Positions 22,510-32,495 of a stretch of DNA of 64,000 nucleotides are shown here, in pieces. The stretch is from Laburnicola sp. R22_1 (taxonomy: Eukaryota; Ascomycota; Dothideomycetes; Pleosporales; Didymosphaeriaceae). Within the stretch, counting starts at the first letter, position 1. Each line of letters starts with the position of its first letter. The DNA lies in NCBI GenBank assembly GCA_014281115.1, contig JACONQ010000018.1, positions 682,001 through 746,000 on the forward strand, written 5' to 3'. Both the position numbers and the translations under genes were made by a program. Below the pieces are notes generated by a model, which was not told the DNA's origin, made no database searches, and saw nothing but the letters and a program-made list of their open reading frames with translations.

Positions 22510-23570
22510 CTATGGCTTCACCGCAGGCGGAGGAGTCGCTGGAGCAGAACTGCGGCTTGGAGCAGGACTCGGGTTTGACGCAGGCGACGCTGCGCCCGTC
22601 CCCGAAGTCGATCTCCGCCCTTTCGGCACCTTTTTAATCCTGGTCGCTAACTGGGTCGCGGATGCTTCTCTTGGTTGATATGAAGGATTCAAAGGGTCCT
22701 CGAAGCCAACCCAAAGTGAAGGGTTGTACCCAATTGGCACAACGGCAATTTGCTTCGGCTGGAGATTTTCCTGGTGCTTGTCCAAGGAACCGTTTTGCTT
22801 GGAAGAAGTTTCCGGGGCTTCTGAGATTCCTGTCGTTTTGACGTGGTATGCTTCCGGTGTATTCTGATACAAAAGGAGGTTATGGTTAGCGAAGGTAATG
22901 CATACGATTGATATGTACATGTTTTGGATGACTTACCAACAGAGGCAGCTGATTCGAGACAAGACCCCGTGCTTTACGCGCTTGCTGCAGCGCAAAGTCT
23001 TCTAGGAATTCTTTGGGGTAGTCGCCGCGATGGGTGGTGAATTCTTCAATGTCCATGCCCCACACGCATATATCTGTTACCGCGCGGCGCAGATGCGATG
23101 ACGGGGTTGTGTTGGCGTAGATAAAGGCCAGGACGTCGGGGGCTACGTTGCCTTTGTTAGGACCGAGGTGTGATACATAGTTCTTTCCCAGCGCGGTCAT
23201 GATGTAGTTTTGAAGTTCGCATACCAAAAGAACTTGTTAGTTTTACATGCATTATTTGGACGAGAATTGTCGAGGGAGGGGGTGAGGTACTTGATATTTA
23301 TCCGCCATGATCCACAGCTGGCACAATAGGGTCCAATCTATATCCTTCATCTTCACACCCAGACGCTCGCGGTATACCCAGGATAAGAGCATGGTGAAGA
23401 TCTCCGGGTCGTCTTCGGGGAGGGAGATGTGTTTTGTTTCGGCTTCGAGGAAGCGGCCGGCCAGTGCTTTATCGAAGAAGGGTGAATGCGCGCAGAGGAG
23501 TTCGATGTGCGCGTCGAAGGGGATTTCGTTGGGGCCGACGGATAGGTTTACTATTCCGCCGGCGAAGATG
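22510..23570 (-). CDS. BTB/POZ domain protein (5' exon unresolved)
   Basis: Exons readable on the minus strand: 23570-23291, 23224-22937 and 22863-22510. The first begins after a clear acceptor (ctaactccccccag). The BTB fold is visible: VNLSVGPNEIPFDAHIELLCAHSPFFDKAL, then LPEDDPEIFTMLLSWVYRE and LCQLWIMADKYQ, followed by helical VCELQNYIM. The last exon is Pro/Ser/Ala-rich and disordered. The intron 22864-22936 is canonical (gtaagt...tatcag). The intron 23225-23290 joins the frame only if it ends TG rather than AG; using the nearest AG brings an immediate stop. I could not place the start codon; a short 5' exon beyond 23571 must exist. Such fungal BTB proteins are often Cul3 adaptors, but none of this is specific. 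Confidence 0.7.
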
Positions 23571-24132
23571 CTGGGGGGAGTTAGAGGGTCGATAGAGGCT
23601 TCAGATAGTACTAGATTCCTGGGTTTTATAAGGTACTGTGGTGTGTACAAAGCCGTGTTTGTTGCACTGCAGCTGTGCCTTCACAGGAAGACGCGTAGGA
23701 GCGCGTCCTCCACTGCTGGACCGATACGCTTACAAGGTAGCTCTCTACAACTCTTTCTGCGGCTTAATACGGAAAGAAAGCTCCCACATACATACCTCTA
23801 AGTCAAAGGAAACATCATATCGCTCATGTCACCGCGTGTCCAACTATTTCTACACTTTGTAGTTTATAGCAAGGTCACTCGAGCTGAGCGGCACAGGAAC
23901 TGAGGGGTCATCGCGTGCATCTCAGTCTCGTTTCATCGCGTCCATCTCACCAATCACATAGCGATGCTCGTATTGACGCTATCACGTGCGAATTCTCCCA
24001 TGGATCCATGGATGGGTGATGGATGGGTGGATGCACGGGCCGCCAAGGTGTCAGGCAGGAGTTCCGACGCGAACATACCACCCTCAATATGACTCCGGCG
24101 ACTGATCTCCAACCCGCTTCTTTGGCGCCACC
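23571..24132. other. Divergent intergenic; small GGATG repeat
   Basis: The upstream DNA of the BTB gene and of the membrane-protein gene. A short cluster of ggatgg/gatgggtg units lies at 23999-24037. The first exon of the BTB gene should also be here; a gag|gtatgt donor at about 23795 (minus strand) is a candidate but has no ATG in frame. Confidence 0.4.
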
Positions 24133-25207
24133 ATGATTTTGTGGATAGTCTCTTTTGTAGTCGCGTTTATGCTACTGCACGTGGGAAATGCTGAGGTAGC
24201 GCCTGAGGTCACGGTCGTGGAGGAAGGGTATAATGTTGTCGCCAAGGTGCCGTGTCTGGGATGTCCATTCTTGTTCCAGGATACTTCGGAGGGGACGGTT
24301 GAACCGTGGAGTGAGAGGAAGGATCCTAATGCTTTGGTAAGTTGATTGTGCTTGGTCGGATGGATTAGAGCTCTGGCACTGACAATGCTCCCAGCTTCTG
24401 AATATCAGCCTTCCCTATGATAGCGCCTTCATATCTGTCAACAACGCCCCCCTCTACTCCGGAACCCGTAACTTCCCACGCATTTACGCAAATCAAGTCA
24501 TTCAAGATACCTCCGCCGACCAGCTAGAAGCAAGTCACGAGATCAACCTCGGAGGTGGCTTCTTCGGTCTTTCCTACCGCCAGTCATTGCGCAGTGTCGA
24601 AACAGCTCACGATCTCGAGGCTCTTGTATTCCACTTCGATATCGTGGACCTGTGGTCTGATCTTACAATTCCGTCGCTGCAGTACAAGCTCGATGACCCG
24701 GGACAGAAGATGCTCGAAGTGGTGCTTATTCAGAAACCCGTTTTGTCGGCTATGGAACCCTCCCCCTCTTTTGAAATTCTAAGCGCAAATCTCGTTCCTC
24801 GTACGCAGGACCAATCATCTCAACGCACGATGCACTTCCTCGCGTGGGACACGTACGGCGAAAAGGGAACAGCTGCCCATGCGCTCAGCTATAGCGTGAG
24901 TGCATTTGCTGATTTCCTCGCGTCAGGTTTCTGGGCGCTGTTTAGTTTTGTATTAGCGGTTATTATAGTGTTTGTGGCGGTCTGCTTGGTGTGCGTCTTT
25001 GGGTGGGGGTTTTGGGAAGATGATTACGAGAAGGCGCAGCAGGGGAAGCATAGGAGGAAAAGTGGGAGGGGCGGGAAGAATAGAAAGGTGGACGTTGAGA
25101 AGGGGAGGTTTAAGAGTGCGGAGGAGCTAGGGCTTGGTGGGAGGGGGAGGGGGCAGCTTGTGGGGACGGGAATGGAGCAGGTAGTGGGCTTGGGGAAGAG
25201 TGATTGA
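24133..25207 (+). CDS. Unknown signal-peptide, single-pass membrane protein
   Basis: Exons 24133-24336 and 24395-25207 with one 58 nt intron (gtaagt...cccag); 338 residues. The start sits in a strong context (cgccaccatg). Residues 1-20 are a signal peptide (MILWIVSFVVAFMLLHVGNA). The lumenal part has a Cys pair (PCLGCPF) and reads like a beta-rich domain. A single membrane helix follows (FVLAVIIVFVAVCLVCVFGW), then a cytosolic tail with a basic KHRRKSGRGGKNRK run and Gly/Lys repeats. The topology is type I. I do not recognise the family. The composition matches the island, so it looks native. Confidence 0.75.
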
Positions 25208-25659
25208 TAGTGTGATTTGACAGGGTGGTAATCTACTAAGATTCATGATCTATGCTTGTTCTGGATTGAGGGGTGAGATCTAATGCTAAGATAAGTATAT
25301 TACAGGTATGTTGTCCGTGTGCTGATCTGGAAAGAAAAGGGTATCGCCATGTACGTGTGCTGCAAATCAAACAATCGAAAACGCCAACCATGAAAGTCCT
25401 CCGAAATCTCCCAAGTAGGCCTGGCCCGACGTTCCTGTGTAAAGCCCACCCAAAGTAACGAAGGAGCATCCGCATGAGATCCGTCGTCATCTACGAATCT
25501 TTCTAATCCAAGAGGATTGTACTGACTAACACGCCATGCTCGACGGCCTCATCCCCGTCCTCACCACTAACACCAGAGTTAGTCAATTATCCCACTTCCA
25601 AACTTCAACACCTGAATACTCACCTTTAAAACTCTTCTACGTCCCCACCACCACTACAA
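25208..25659. other. Convergent intergenic
   Basis: 3' flanks of two convergent genes; a C-rich strand near 25640-25720 continues into the neighbouring gene. No RNA gene or repeat seen. Confidence 0.4.
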
Positions 25660-26715
25660 CTACCACCCTCGCCCCCCCCTAACCAACGCCTCCCTAACAA
25701 TCTCACACCCCCTCAATCCCTCCTCATCCACCCCACCCTCCCTCAACCTCGCCTCCACCATCTCCAACTCCCTAAGCGCCTCCCCCCGTCTATCCCGTCC
25801 CGCCCTCACCTCCGGACTCGGCGCCTCACTCCGCGACCGCTGCAGTCTTAGCCGCGGATCTATCTTCGCCATATTGAGCACCGCCATAGCGCCGATCTCG
25901 ATAACGCGGATGCTCGAGGCGCCCTGCTCCGCGTGTGGGATGTGTGTGAGGTGCGGGGTTGTGTCTGTTGGGCCGGTGAGTTGGAGGGGGCCGAGGGTGG
26001 GGAGCGTGGAGGTAGAGGGGAAAGGGGTGTGCATATGCGTGATGGTTGGGGGCATGCTGGTGTTGCTGCGCTGGGGGGGTCGTCCTCTTCCGGATCCTCT
26101 TCCTCTTGCTGTGCCTGTGCAATTCTTTGCTTTCTTGAACGACGACTCGTGCGCGATGGTAGGAGAGTAAAGAGCTTGTCCGTGGTACGAGGTAGTGTTT
26201 ACATCAGGAGTATACTGTAGACTAGCCGCGATGCGGTCTGCGTCGCTCTGACTCAGCGACCGCCGATGACCCGGTAGATTCGTCCTGTGTAGACCATGCG
26301 CTGGGTAAGCGTATCCCGTGGTCGCGTTCGAGCGGGAAGGTCCCGGACGGTCACATTGGTCTGGCAACAACGCTGGAAGCTGAAGGGGATATGGACGCGG
26401 CGTGGTCTGATTCGGAAGCGGATAGATAGGCGTGGACCATTGTCCGAACGAATAACCCGTGAAATCAGGCGTCGAAGTTCCGCTCGTGTTACATGTGTTC
26501 GTTGGTGCTACGGTGCCGTCTTCAAGGCGGAGATCGAGATCGAGATCGAGGTTGTCCAGGACATCGGTGGGGGCTGGTGAAAACGCTAGGGGGTCATCGT
26601 CGGGAAAGGTGGTGTACTGGTCGTACAGCTGCTGGTCAGCGAAGGCATCCTGCTCGATGCAGGGGAGGTAGGGATCCGTGGCCGTGTCGCTGAAAGGCGT
26701 ATTAGCCCGAGACAT
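25660..26715 (-). CDS. Unknown low-complexity protein with AT-hook-like motif
   Basis: One exon, 351 residues from ATG 26715. The N-terminal two thirds are disordered and rich in Pro, Thr, Ser and Tyr with an acidic Leu/Asp run (NLDLDLDLRLEDG, about 56-66). Residues 204-216 (RGRGSGRGRPPQR) resemble an AT-hook. The C terminus has a helical, conserved-looking stretch (SSIRVIEIGAMAVLNMAKIDPRLR) and a charged helix. A DNA-associated regulatory role is possible, but I recognise no family. Many overlapping frames exist because codons are GC-biased; this one has the best start and is the longest. Confidence 0.55.
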   Translation of the reverse strand: MSRANTPFSDTATDPYLPCIEQDAFADQQLYDQYTTFPDDDPLAFSPAPTDVLDNLDLDLDLRLEDGTVAPTNTCNTSGTSTPDFTGYSFGQWSTPIYPLPNQTTPRPYPLQLPALLPDQCDRPGPSRSNATTGYAYPAHGLHRTNLPGHRRSLSQSDADRIAASLQYTPDVNTTSYHGQALYSPTIAHESSFKKAKNCTGTARGRGSGRGRPPQRSNTSMPPTITHMHTPFPSTSTLPTLGPLQLTGPTDTTPHLTHIPHAEQGASSIRVIEIGAMAVLNMAKIDPRLRLQRSRSEAPSPEVRAGRDRRGEALRELEMVEARLREGGVDEEGLRGCEIVREALVRGGRGW

Positions 26716-27841
26716 GTTGTCCGATCGCTTGCGTCAAGGAGATGGTTACACGGGTGATCGGTTTGGAAATGGTTACACAGGTGAAGGGAAAGGGGGCGCG
26801 TGATCTCCAGATATAGCGGTTTTTGTTTTGTGAGTGGCCTGGGCTGAGACATGGTGTTTGGTGGGCGGGTCGGTGGCGCTGCGACGATAGGTTGGTAGGA
26901 CGGCCAAACAAGACACAAACAAGGGGGCTGAGGAGTCGACCTATAATCACATTAGCCTTGGAGACCAGGTTGTTGTTTAGACAAGCCGTTGTGGTTATAT
27001 GTGCAATCGAATCGTTCGGAGACGTAGAGCTACGATATGAGTCAACTGTTAAACGAAGGAAGATGTTCCAACACTTGACGAATAGATGCACTTCCCTGAT
27101 CTGTAGGAGGCCAATAAGATCGTACAGAAGATAAAGATCGTACTTGTCTGCATGGTCATAGCGGTGGGCAAATCACAGAAAAAGACGGGTCAAGTATACA
27201 AGTGTGAGCACTTTTTTCTTGACTACGTATGGAATCTGTCTGGACGCCAACATCACGTCTCGACCTTCTCATACGTACTCTATAGACCGCTCCGCCGACC
27301 ATCGAACCGGAAGAGAAAGGGAAGAAAGTGGAAGCCATGCGCACCCAAGGGGCGCCAACGGAGTGATTAGATATGTTTTTTCATGACATCGTCTCGTCGT
27401 GAGTGCGCCATTCCGAAATCCGCCACGCCTGCAATGCAAAAAAGGTACACATGAAGGGGATAATGTTGTCGGCAATCTATACCGGCAATCACGGATCGTC
27501 ATGAAGACGACCGTATATGCCGCGCTAGGTATGAAATTAGAGGTAGTAGCGACTGCAGCAGCGACTACATCGGAAATCCGTAAACGCCATGGTAAGCAGC
27601 CGAAGGAAAGGAGGGAGTCGAGGACCGGGCTGGATGTTCCAAGAGGCCGCCGAAAATCGTCTTGAGTCGTGGAACAATAAACAAGAATGAAAAAGATGCC
27701 GGCTGTTTGGCTCACGGATGTTATGTGGAGGCATCCTGGTTGACGGTCGTAGAGAAAGGTAGGGCCGTCCCGCGTGAACAAGACCGCACCTAAAGCCTCT
27801 CGTCAGAAAGGGCATAACCAACAGCCGCAGGGCTCTTGTAT
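26716..27841. other. 1.1 kb intergenic, no gene recognised
   Basis: Upstream DNA of the low-complexity-protein gene and downstream DNA of the cyclin. Several open frames of 60-170 codons overlap on both strands, none with a motif or plausible splice partners. Confidence 0.45.
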
Positions 27842-29958
27842 TCACTTTCGTTTCCAGGTCTGGCTATGGCCAGCGAGACTGTCCCTAGACACGAAAGGAA
27901 GTTGGAAGCCCTTGTTGAGTTCCGTCTCGACGAAGATCGATGCACGCTTGTAACGCTTGTCGGTGTACTTCTCGTAGACGGCAGCGTGATGCTTCTGTGG
28001 GTTGTCGCAGCATTCGAGGATTACTGAGACCAACTGGCGGAGCTGTTGTAAGGTATACCCGGAATAGTGGACATGAGATTGCGACTAGCAGAAGTTAGCA
28101 GGTGGACCACGAAGGCACATGTGGAAATCTTACCCAGTCACCCTTCTTCAACATGAGGCGCGCCAGACAATGAGCGCCGGCGGCAAGGAAGCTGGGAGTG
28201 CATCCGACGAAACGCTCATCCATGATTGTGATTTCGAGGAAGTACTTGGCAAGCGTTCGGGTCTCAACATCGTAATCGTCAGCCTTGCTGACCCGCCGAA
28301 GGAAGCTCATAGGTCCCGGCCAGCCTAGCTCAAACTGCAGCATGCTGAGCATAAACCGCTCCGCCTTGAGGACTTCATCGCCAGTGTAGGCGCCATCAAC
28401 CATGTACACGATCTCCTGGACCGACGGACAGTTGATTTCTTCGTACTTGGCGGCAAGAAAGAGGGCAGTGGCTCCGACCAGCTGCAACTTGCCGAGTGAT
28501 ACGACCTTGGCAGAAAGGAAACGGTCCACGTAGTTGACGCTGAGGAACAGAGTCTCCGGGAGCAGCGTAAAGCGATTGTGGACTTGAACAAGCCAATCCA
28601 TGAGGACCGAACGCATTGACCACTGAATTTCCGCCTGCAGGTCCATGTACGAAGCATTAGGTTTCATGCGCTCCTCAAGGGAATGCATATACTCGAAGAT
28701 CTCGTCGCCGTATTCGGCGACCATTGATGTGTCCCATTGTTCGTCTTCGATGTCTTCGACGGTCTTGTGGGCTTCAACGTATGCCTTCGCAGCTTCCAGC
28801 TCACGCTTGGATTTGGTAGTGACACGAGGAGCAAGGACAAGGGTGACGCCTCCGGTAGTGTTGTCACCGCGAGAGCGTAGGGACCTGGCCGTAGTGTAAC
28901 CGTCGGCGTCATAGTATTCCTCCTCTTCCTCTTCGTCCCAGTACTCTTCTTGATCCACGCCACCGGGAACTTGCAACTTGGCAAGCTCGTCGTTGCGCTC
29001 CTGCTCTATGGCACGGGCCTTCTCTTCCAGAGCATCAACATACTCGAACGTGTCTTGAACCTCGACGTGGGCCTGGGCGTGCTGGACCTCAGCGTCCACC
29101 TTGGTAGTCTTCTGCACGTTGATGCGCACTTGGATGTCTGCAGGGAGACTCTCGAGCGGTTTCCGAACAGGGACCGTCTCGGTCGAGGGCATGGACGCGG
29201 CAGCTGCCTGAGCAAGTGCCTGTTCGACGCGGTCGATGGTGTCTTGAGCAAGTTCTGCGTTCGGGAGCGGCTGCGAGGAGGGCTTGACTGATTGACGCGT
29301 TGGAACCTGTGCAGTCGCCGCCTCGGGAGCCGGGTCTGAGTGTGTCTCTCGGAACACAGTGGTCGCCTTCTTCGGCAGGGCCTTGCGACTATGGGTAGTT
29401 GTGTGGGTATTGTCGAGGGCGACGTGCTTGGGCAGGCCTGCAACTGCGGGCTCTGATCCAACCACGACATTGGCCTTTGCGGGAGCATTCGCCAGGGGAC
29501 GCTGCGCTGGCCGCAACAACGCGTTGGGCTTCGCGAGCTCTTTCGCAGAGACAATGGCAGGGTCCTTGAAAATGATGTTCTCCTTCGTCTTACCTATCTG
29601 GATGTCGTCCTTGGCCACGGGGCGAGTGACATTGCTGACATCTGCAAAGACAGCACGCTTGGCTGCAGCGGCCTTCATGCCTGCGACGTTGACGAGTGTT
29701 GATAGTGCTGGCGTCGACTTGTTGCGCTGGTGGATTGCTTTGCCGGCGGGAAGCTGGGGTGGTGCGTTCTCGTCGCGGATTCGGAGAGTCCTCAAGGGAC
29801 GTTGAGGCTGCAGAAGTTATGGTTAGCGGTGCCAAGGACCAATGCTGGGTGAAAGAGAGGAGGGCAAACGGCGGCGGCGGCAGCGCGTATTGACTCAATG
29901 GCAGGCAGAAAGCGAAGGCGGAGGGGCGCGCCACAAGCATACGTACCTTTGCGTCCAT
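27842..29958 (-). CDS. nimE: B-type mitotic cyclin
   Basis: Exons 29958-29947, 29807-28134 and 28084-27842; introns 139 and 49 nt. The first exon is only 12 nt and codes MDAK; the main exon continues PQRPLRTLRIRDEN. The product has 642 residues. The N-terminal half is disordered and carries a destruction-box-like RAVFADVSN (55-63; the usual Leu is Phe), plus RKAL and RKPL candidates, and a very acidic run (DEEEEEEYYDADGY). Cyclin N box (about 373-500): MRSVLMDWLVQVHNRF, ETLFLSVNYVDRFLS and LFLAAKYEEI. Cyclin C box to the end, finishing HVHYSGYTLQQL. It should activate Cdk1 for G2/M and be degraded by the APC/C. The symbol is given by family, not proven orthology. Confidence 0.92.
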
Positions 29959-32495
29959 GATGGCGTGCTGGCGACAATGGATACCACGGCTCGACCGGTG
30001 TTGCGCTGTGGTGACGGCAGGTAAAGGAGCCTTCTGGTGAGCTCGCAAAGGGGCGCGGTCGGTCGCAGCGCTAGAGACAATGGCCGTGGGCAATACAATT
30101 AAGTGTCCATCTATGGGAGGTAATGCGGCGACGATGAGATACACGAGATGGACTGCGGCACGGCGAGGGGAGTGCGGTGGTGTAGCTTTAAAGGTTTAAA
30201 GGCCAAACATGAGTTTTGTTTACTCGCAGATCGGACGCGAAGGGCTCGGCGGCCGGCGCAAGGGGACGCTAGGCCTGCTTTGCGCCGTCGCTCGGCAACC
30301 ACGACCCCTGCCGCCGGCACCTGCGTCATCGGCGCGTCCCCCACGGCTGCGGCCACGAACGCCTTTTGCGTGCGCGCGGCGCCACGGTGGACAGAGACGC
30401 TCAATAATTTTTCCCCGGGAGCAGCATGGGCCTCGAAATGGAATCCGGCTTCCTCGAGCGCCGGCGCACCCCGCGGCGCAAACATCTGGCGGGCCTGCCC
30501 CCGTCGCGTCCCGCGCGGTGCCAAGCCTGTTTCCTCACGCGAAGTCACGTGCCTTTTCTTTCCCCCAGGCCACCACTGCGCCGACGTCTGGCGGTGCTTC
30601 AGACGGCACGGAACAGGACGACAACAACTCGCTGCCCGGGCCTGTCGCTCCCGTCCGCTCTGCGCCGGCGTCGCAGCCACCAGGGCTCCTCCACAGCGTC
30701 GACGGAGTGGCGGCCTCACAACGAATCAATTAAACGCACTGCCGCTCGTTCCAAACCCATCCGCCTGCACCTGCGCCGGCGTGGGCTGCTGGTACTGCCG
30801 CATGGCCTGGAGAAGCGTCACGCTGCTGCTGGCCGGAACTCTGCCGTCTGCTCGTGCTCGTGCTCGTGCCAATGGCGTCTTTGTCTTCACCGACAAAACC
30901 CGAGCCAGCTCACCTCTCGTCGGCTGGCGCAATCCTCACCCCTCCCCGCCCGCTTTGTCCGGCTCTCGCGCTGTGAAATGCGCTGTGTGGGCGCAGAGGA
31001 CGTGGTGATGGCTACACGGTATGCGAATGCGCCGGGCTGGTCATTGTGCAGGGCCGCCTTTGCAGCCTCTCTCCACCCTTTATTAGTCTGAGCCGCCAGC
31101 CAGCGCATCTACCCATCCCGGCTCCAACAGTAGCCATGCCAGGAATTGCTCTGCTCGCCTCTCACGCCCCGGGCATGGCCTTGTGCTTTCTGGCGCAACA
31201 CGGACTTCACCAGACAGACGCCGCACTGCTGCTGCCCGCGAAGCCAATAATGCCGGCCGTGGCGGGCGCGGGGGGCACCCAGATGAAGCACTCCACGGCC
31301 CGCCGAGCTGTCTTCGAGGTGCTCGCCGTCGTCAGACCAAATGCGCCGGCCATCTCATTGGCCCAAGGCGGCCGCAACGAGGCGGTTATGGGAAGATCCA
31401 GTCTGTCTTGCGTGTTGGCCGTTTGCCCGCTGCGGCACGCATTCATAGCCACTCTCAGGCGCCTAATCCGCAACCCGGAGACAGGCGTGCATGTACCAAG
31501 TGCCAGAGGCCTTTTGCTGTGTGTACATGCATCTGGTGCCCGTGGGCTGCCATCCCACTTGAGAAGCGGTGCTTGCGCAACCAGGCGGGAAGAGACCGCG
31601 CGCGTACGGGCACGTAAAACAGGTCTCGCATGTCCTTCTTGCAAATCTAGCTTCCTGACGTGCATGCGACCCAAACTGTAGTAATTGCGCTCAACAAAAC
31701 TGCGTTGGCGCTCTGGGGTGGCCTCTAGGTCGGCGCTCCGTGTGGTCTGTTCGCTTGTCCAACCCTCTCTCAAGCGCATCATCCAGACCTCCTCCTCTCT
31801 CCCACCTCGCCCCATCTCCAGCGGTAAGCTCCCACAGTCCGTGATTGATGCACAAAGACCTGCCATCGCAGGCTCCTGCCGCTCAATTCTCCATCTCCTG
31901 TCTCCTCGCCTGCTAACGTCTCCTGCCCGCCAGCACTGAGCGGCCGTCTACGGAACGACCCCAACCCGCTCTCCAAGCCTCTCTGGCTCGCGCAGTATTC
32001 CTGACTGTGAGTATCCTATCCCCGCGCCTTTGCGACCGCAATCCCATCCCCTTTCGCCTTTGACGTCCATGGCCGCGGCGTACGAAGGCTTCGGCGCTGC
32101 CTCTGCCTGGCGCCCTGCAGCCCGAGCGGTGACGAGGACCAGCAACGGCCACACCGTCCTAGCCCTCCTAGCTGTCTTCCATGATCATACTGTGCTTCAT
32201 CATCCATGATCGGACGCCCCATGCTAACTCACGCTGTTCCAGAGTCCATTCCTGCTCACCCTCCCGGCCACTTTCGCTCCGCTCCTTTGCGACACCGGCT
32301 GGGTCGGTCCAGCGCTCTACCCTCGCATACCGAAACTTGTCGCACAGCGCCCGACATCATAACCACGACAAGGGAGGCTCATCTTCAGCCTCGACCGTAG
32401 AGTACCGAGACGCTGTCACTGAAAACACACTGCTGTTGGGGGCTCTCATAGTGGGTCCACACGGTAAACCCACACAACCGCCCTGAAGCCACAAC
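29959..32495. other. 2.5 kb GC-rich divergent region, no protein gene recognised
   Basis: Lies between the start codons of the cyclin and the zinc-cluster factor. It has long open frames in nearly all six frames (up to 286 codons from 30148), but they are Arg/Ala/Pro-rich with no domain, as expected from GC-rich non-coding DNA. Probably long 5' leaders with short upstream ORFs (for example ATG 31136 on the plus strand) and promoters; a non-coding transcript is possible. A small gctcgt run lies at 30850-30869. Confidence 0.5.

Noticed and set aside
28095..29795. Cyclin gene starting at 29795
   Set aside because: The codon there is TTG, not ATG, and a mini-exon with ATG and proper splice sites joins directly upstream.
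30148..31008. 286-codon open frame on the plus strand between cyclin B and the zinc-cluster factor
   Set aside because: Arg/Ala/Cys-rich, no domain, and overlapped by equally long frames on both strands; typical of GC-rich non-coding DNA.
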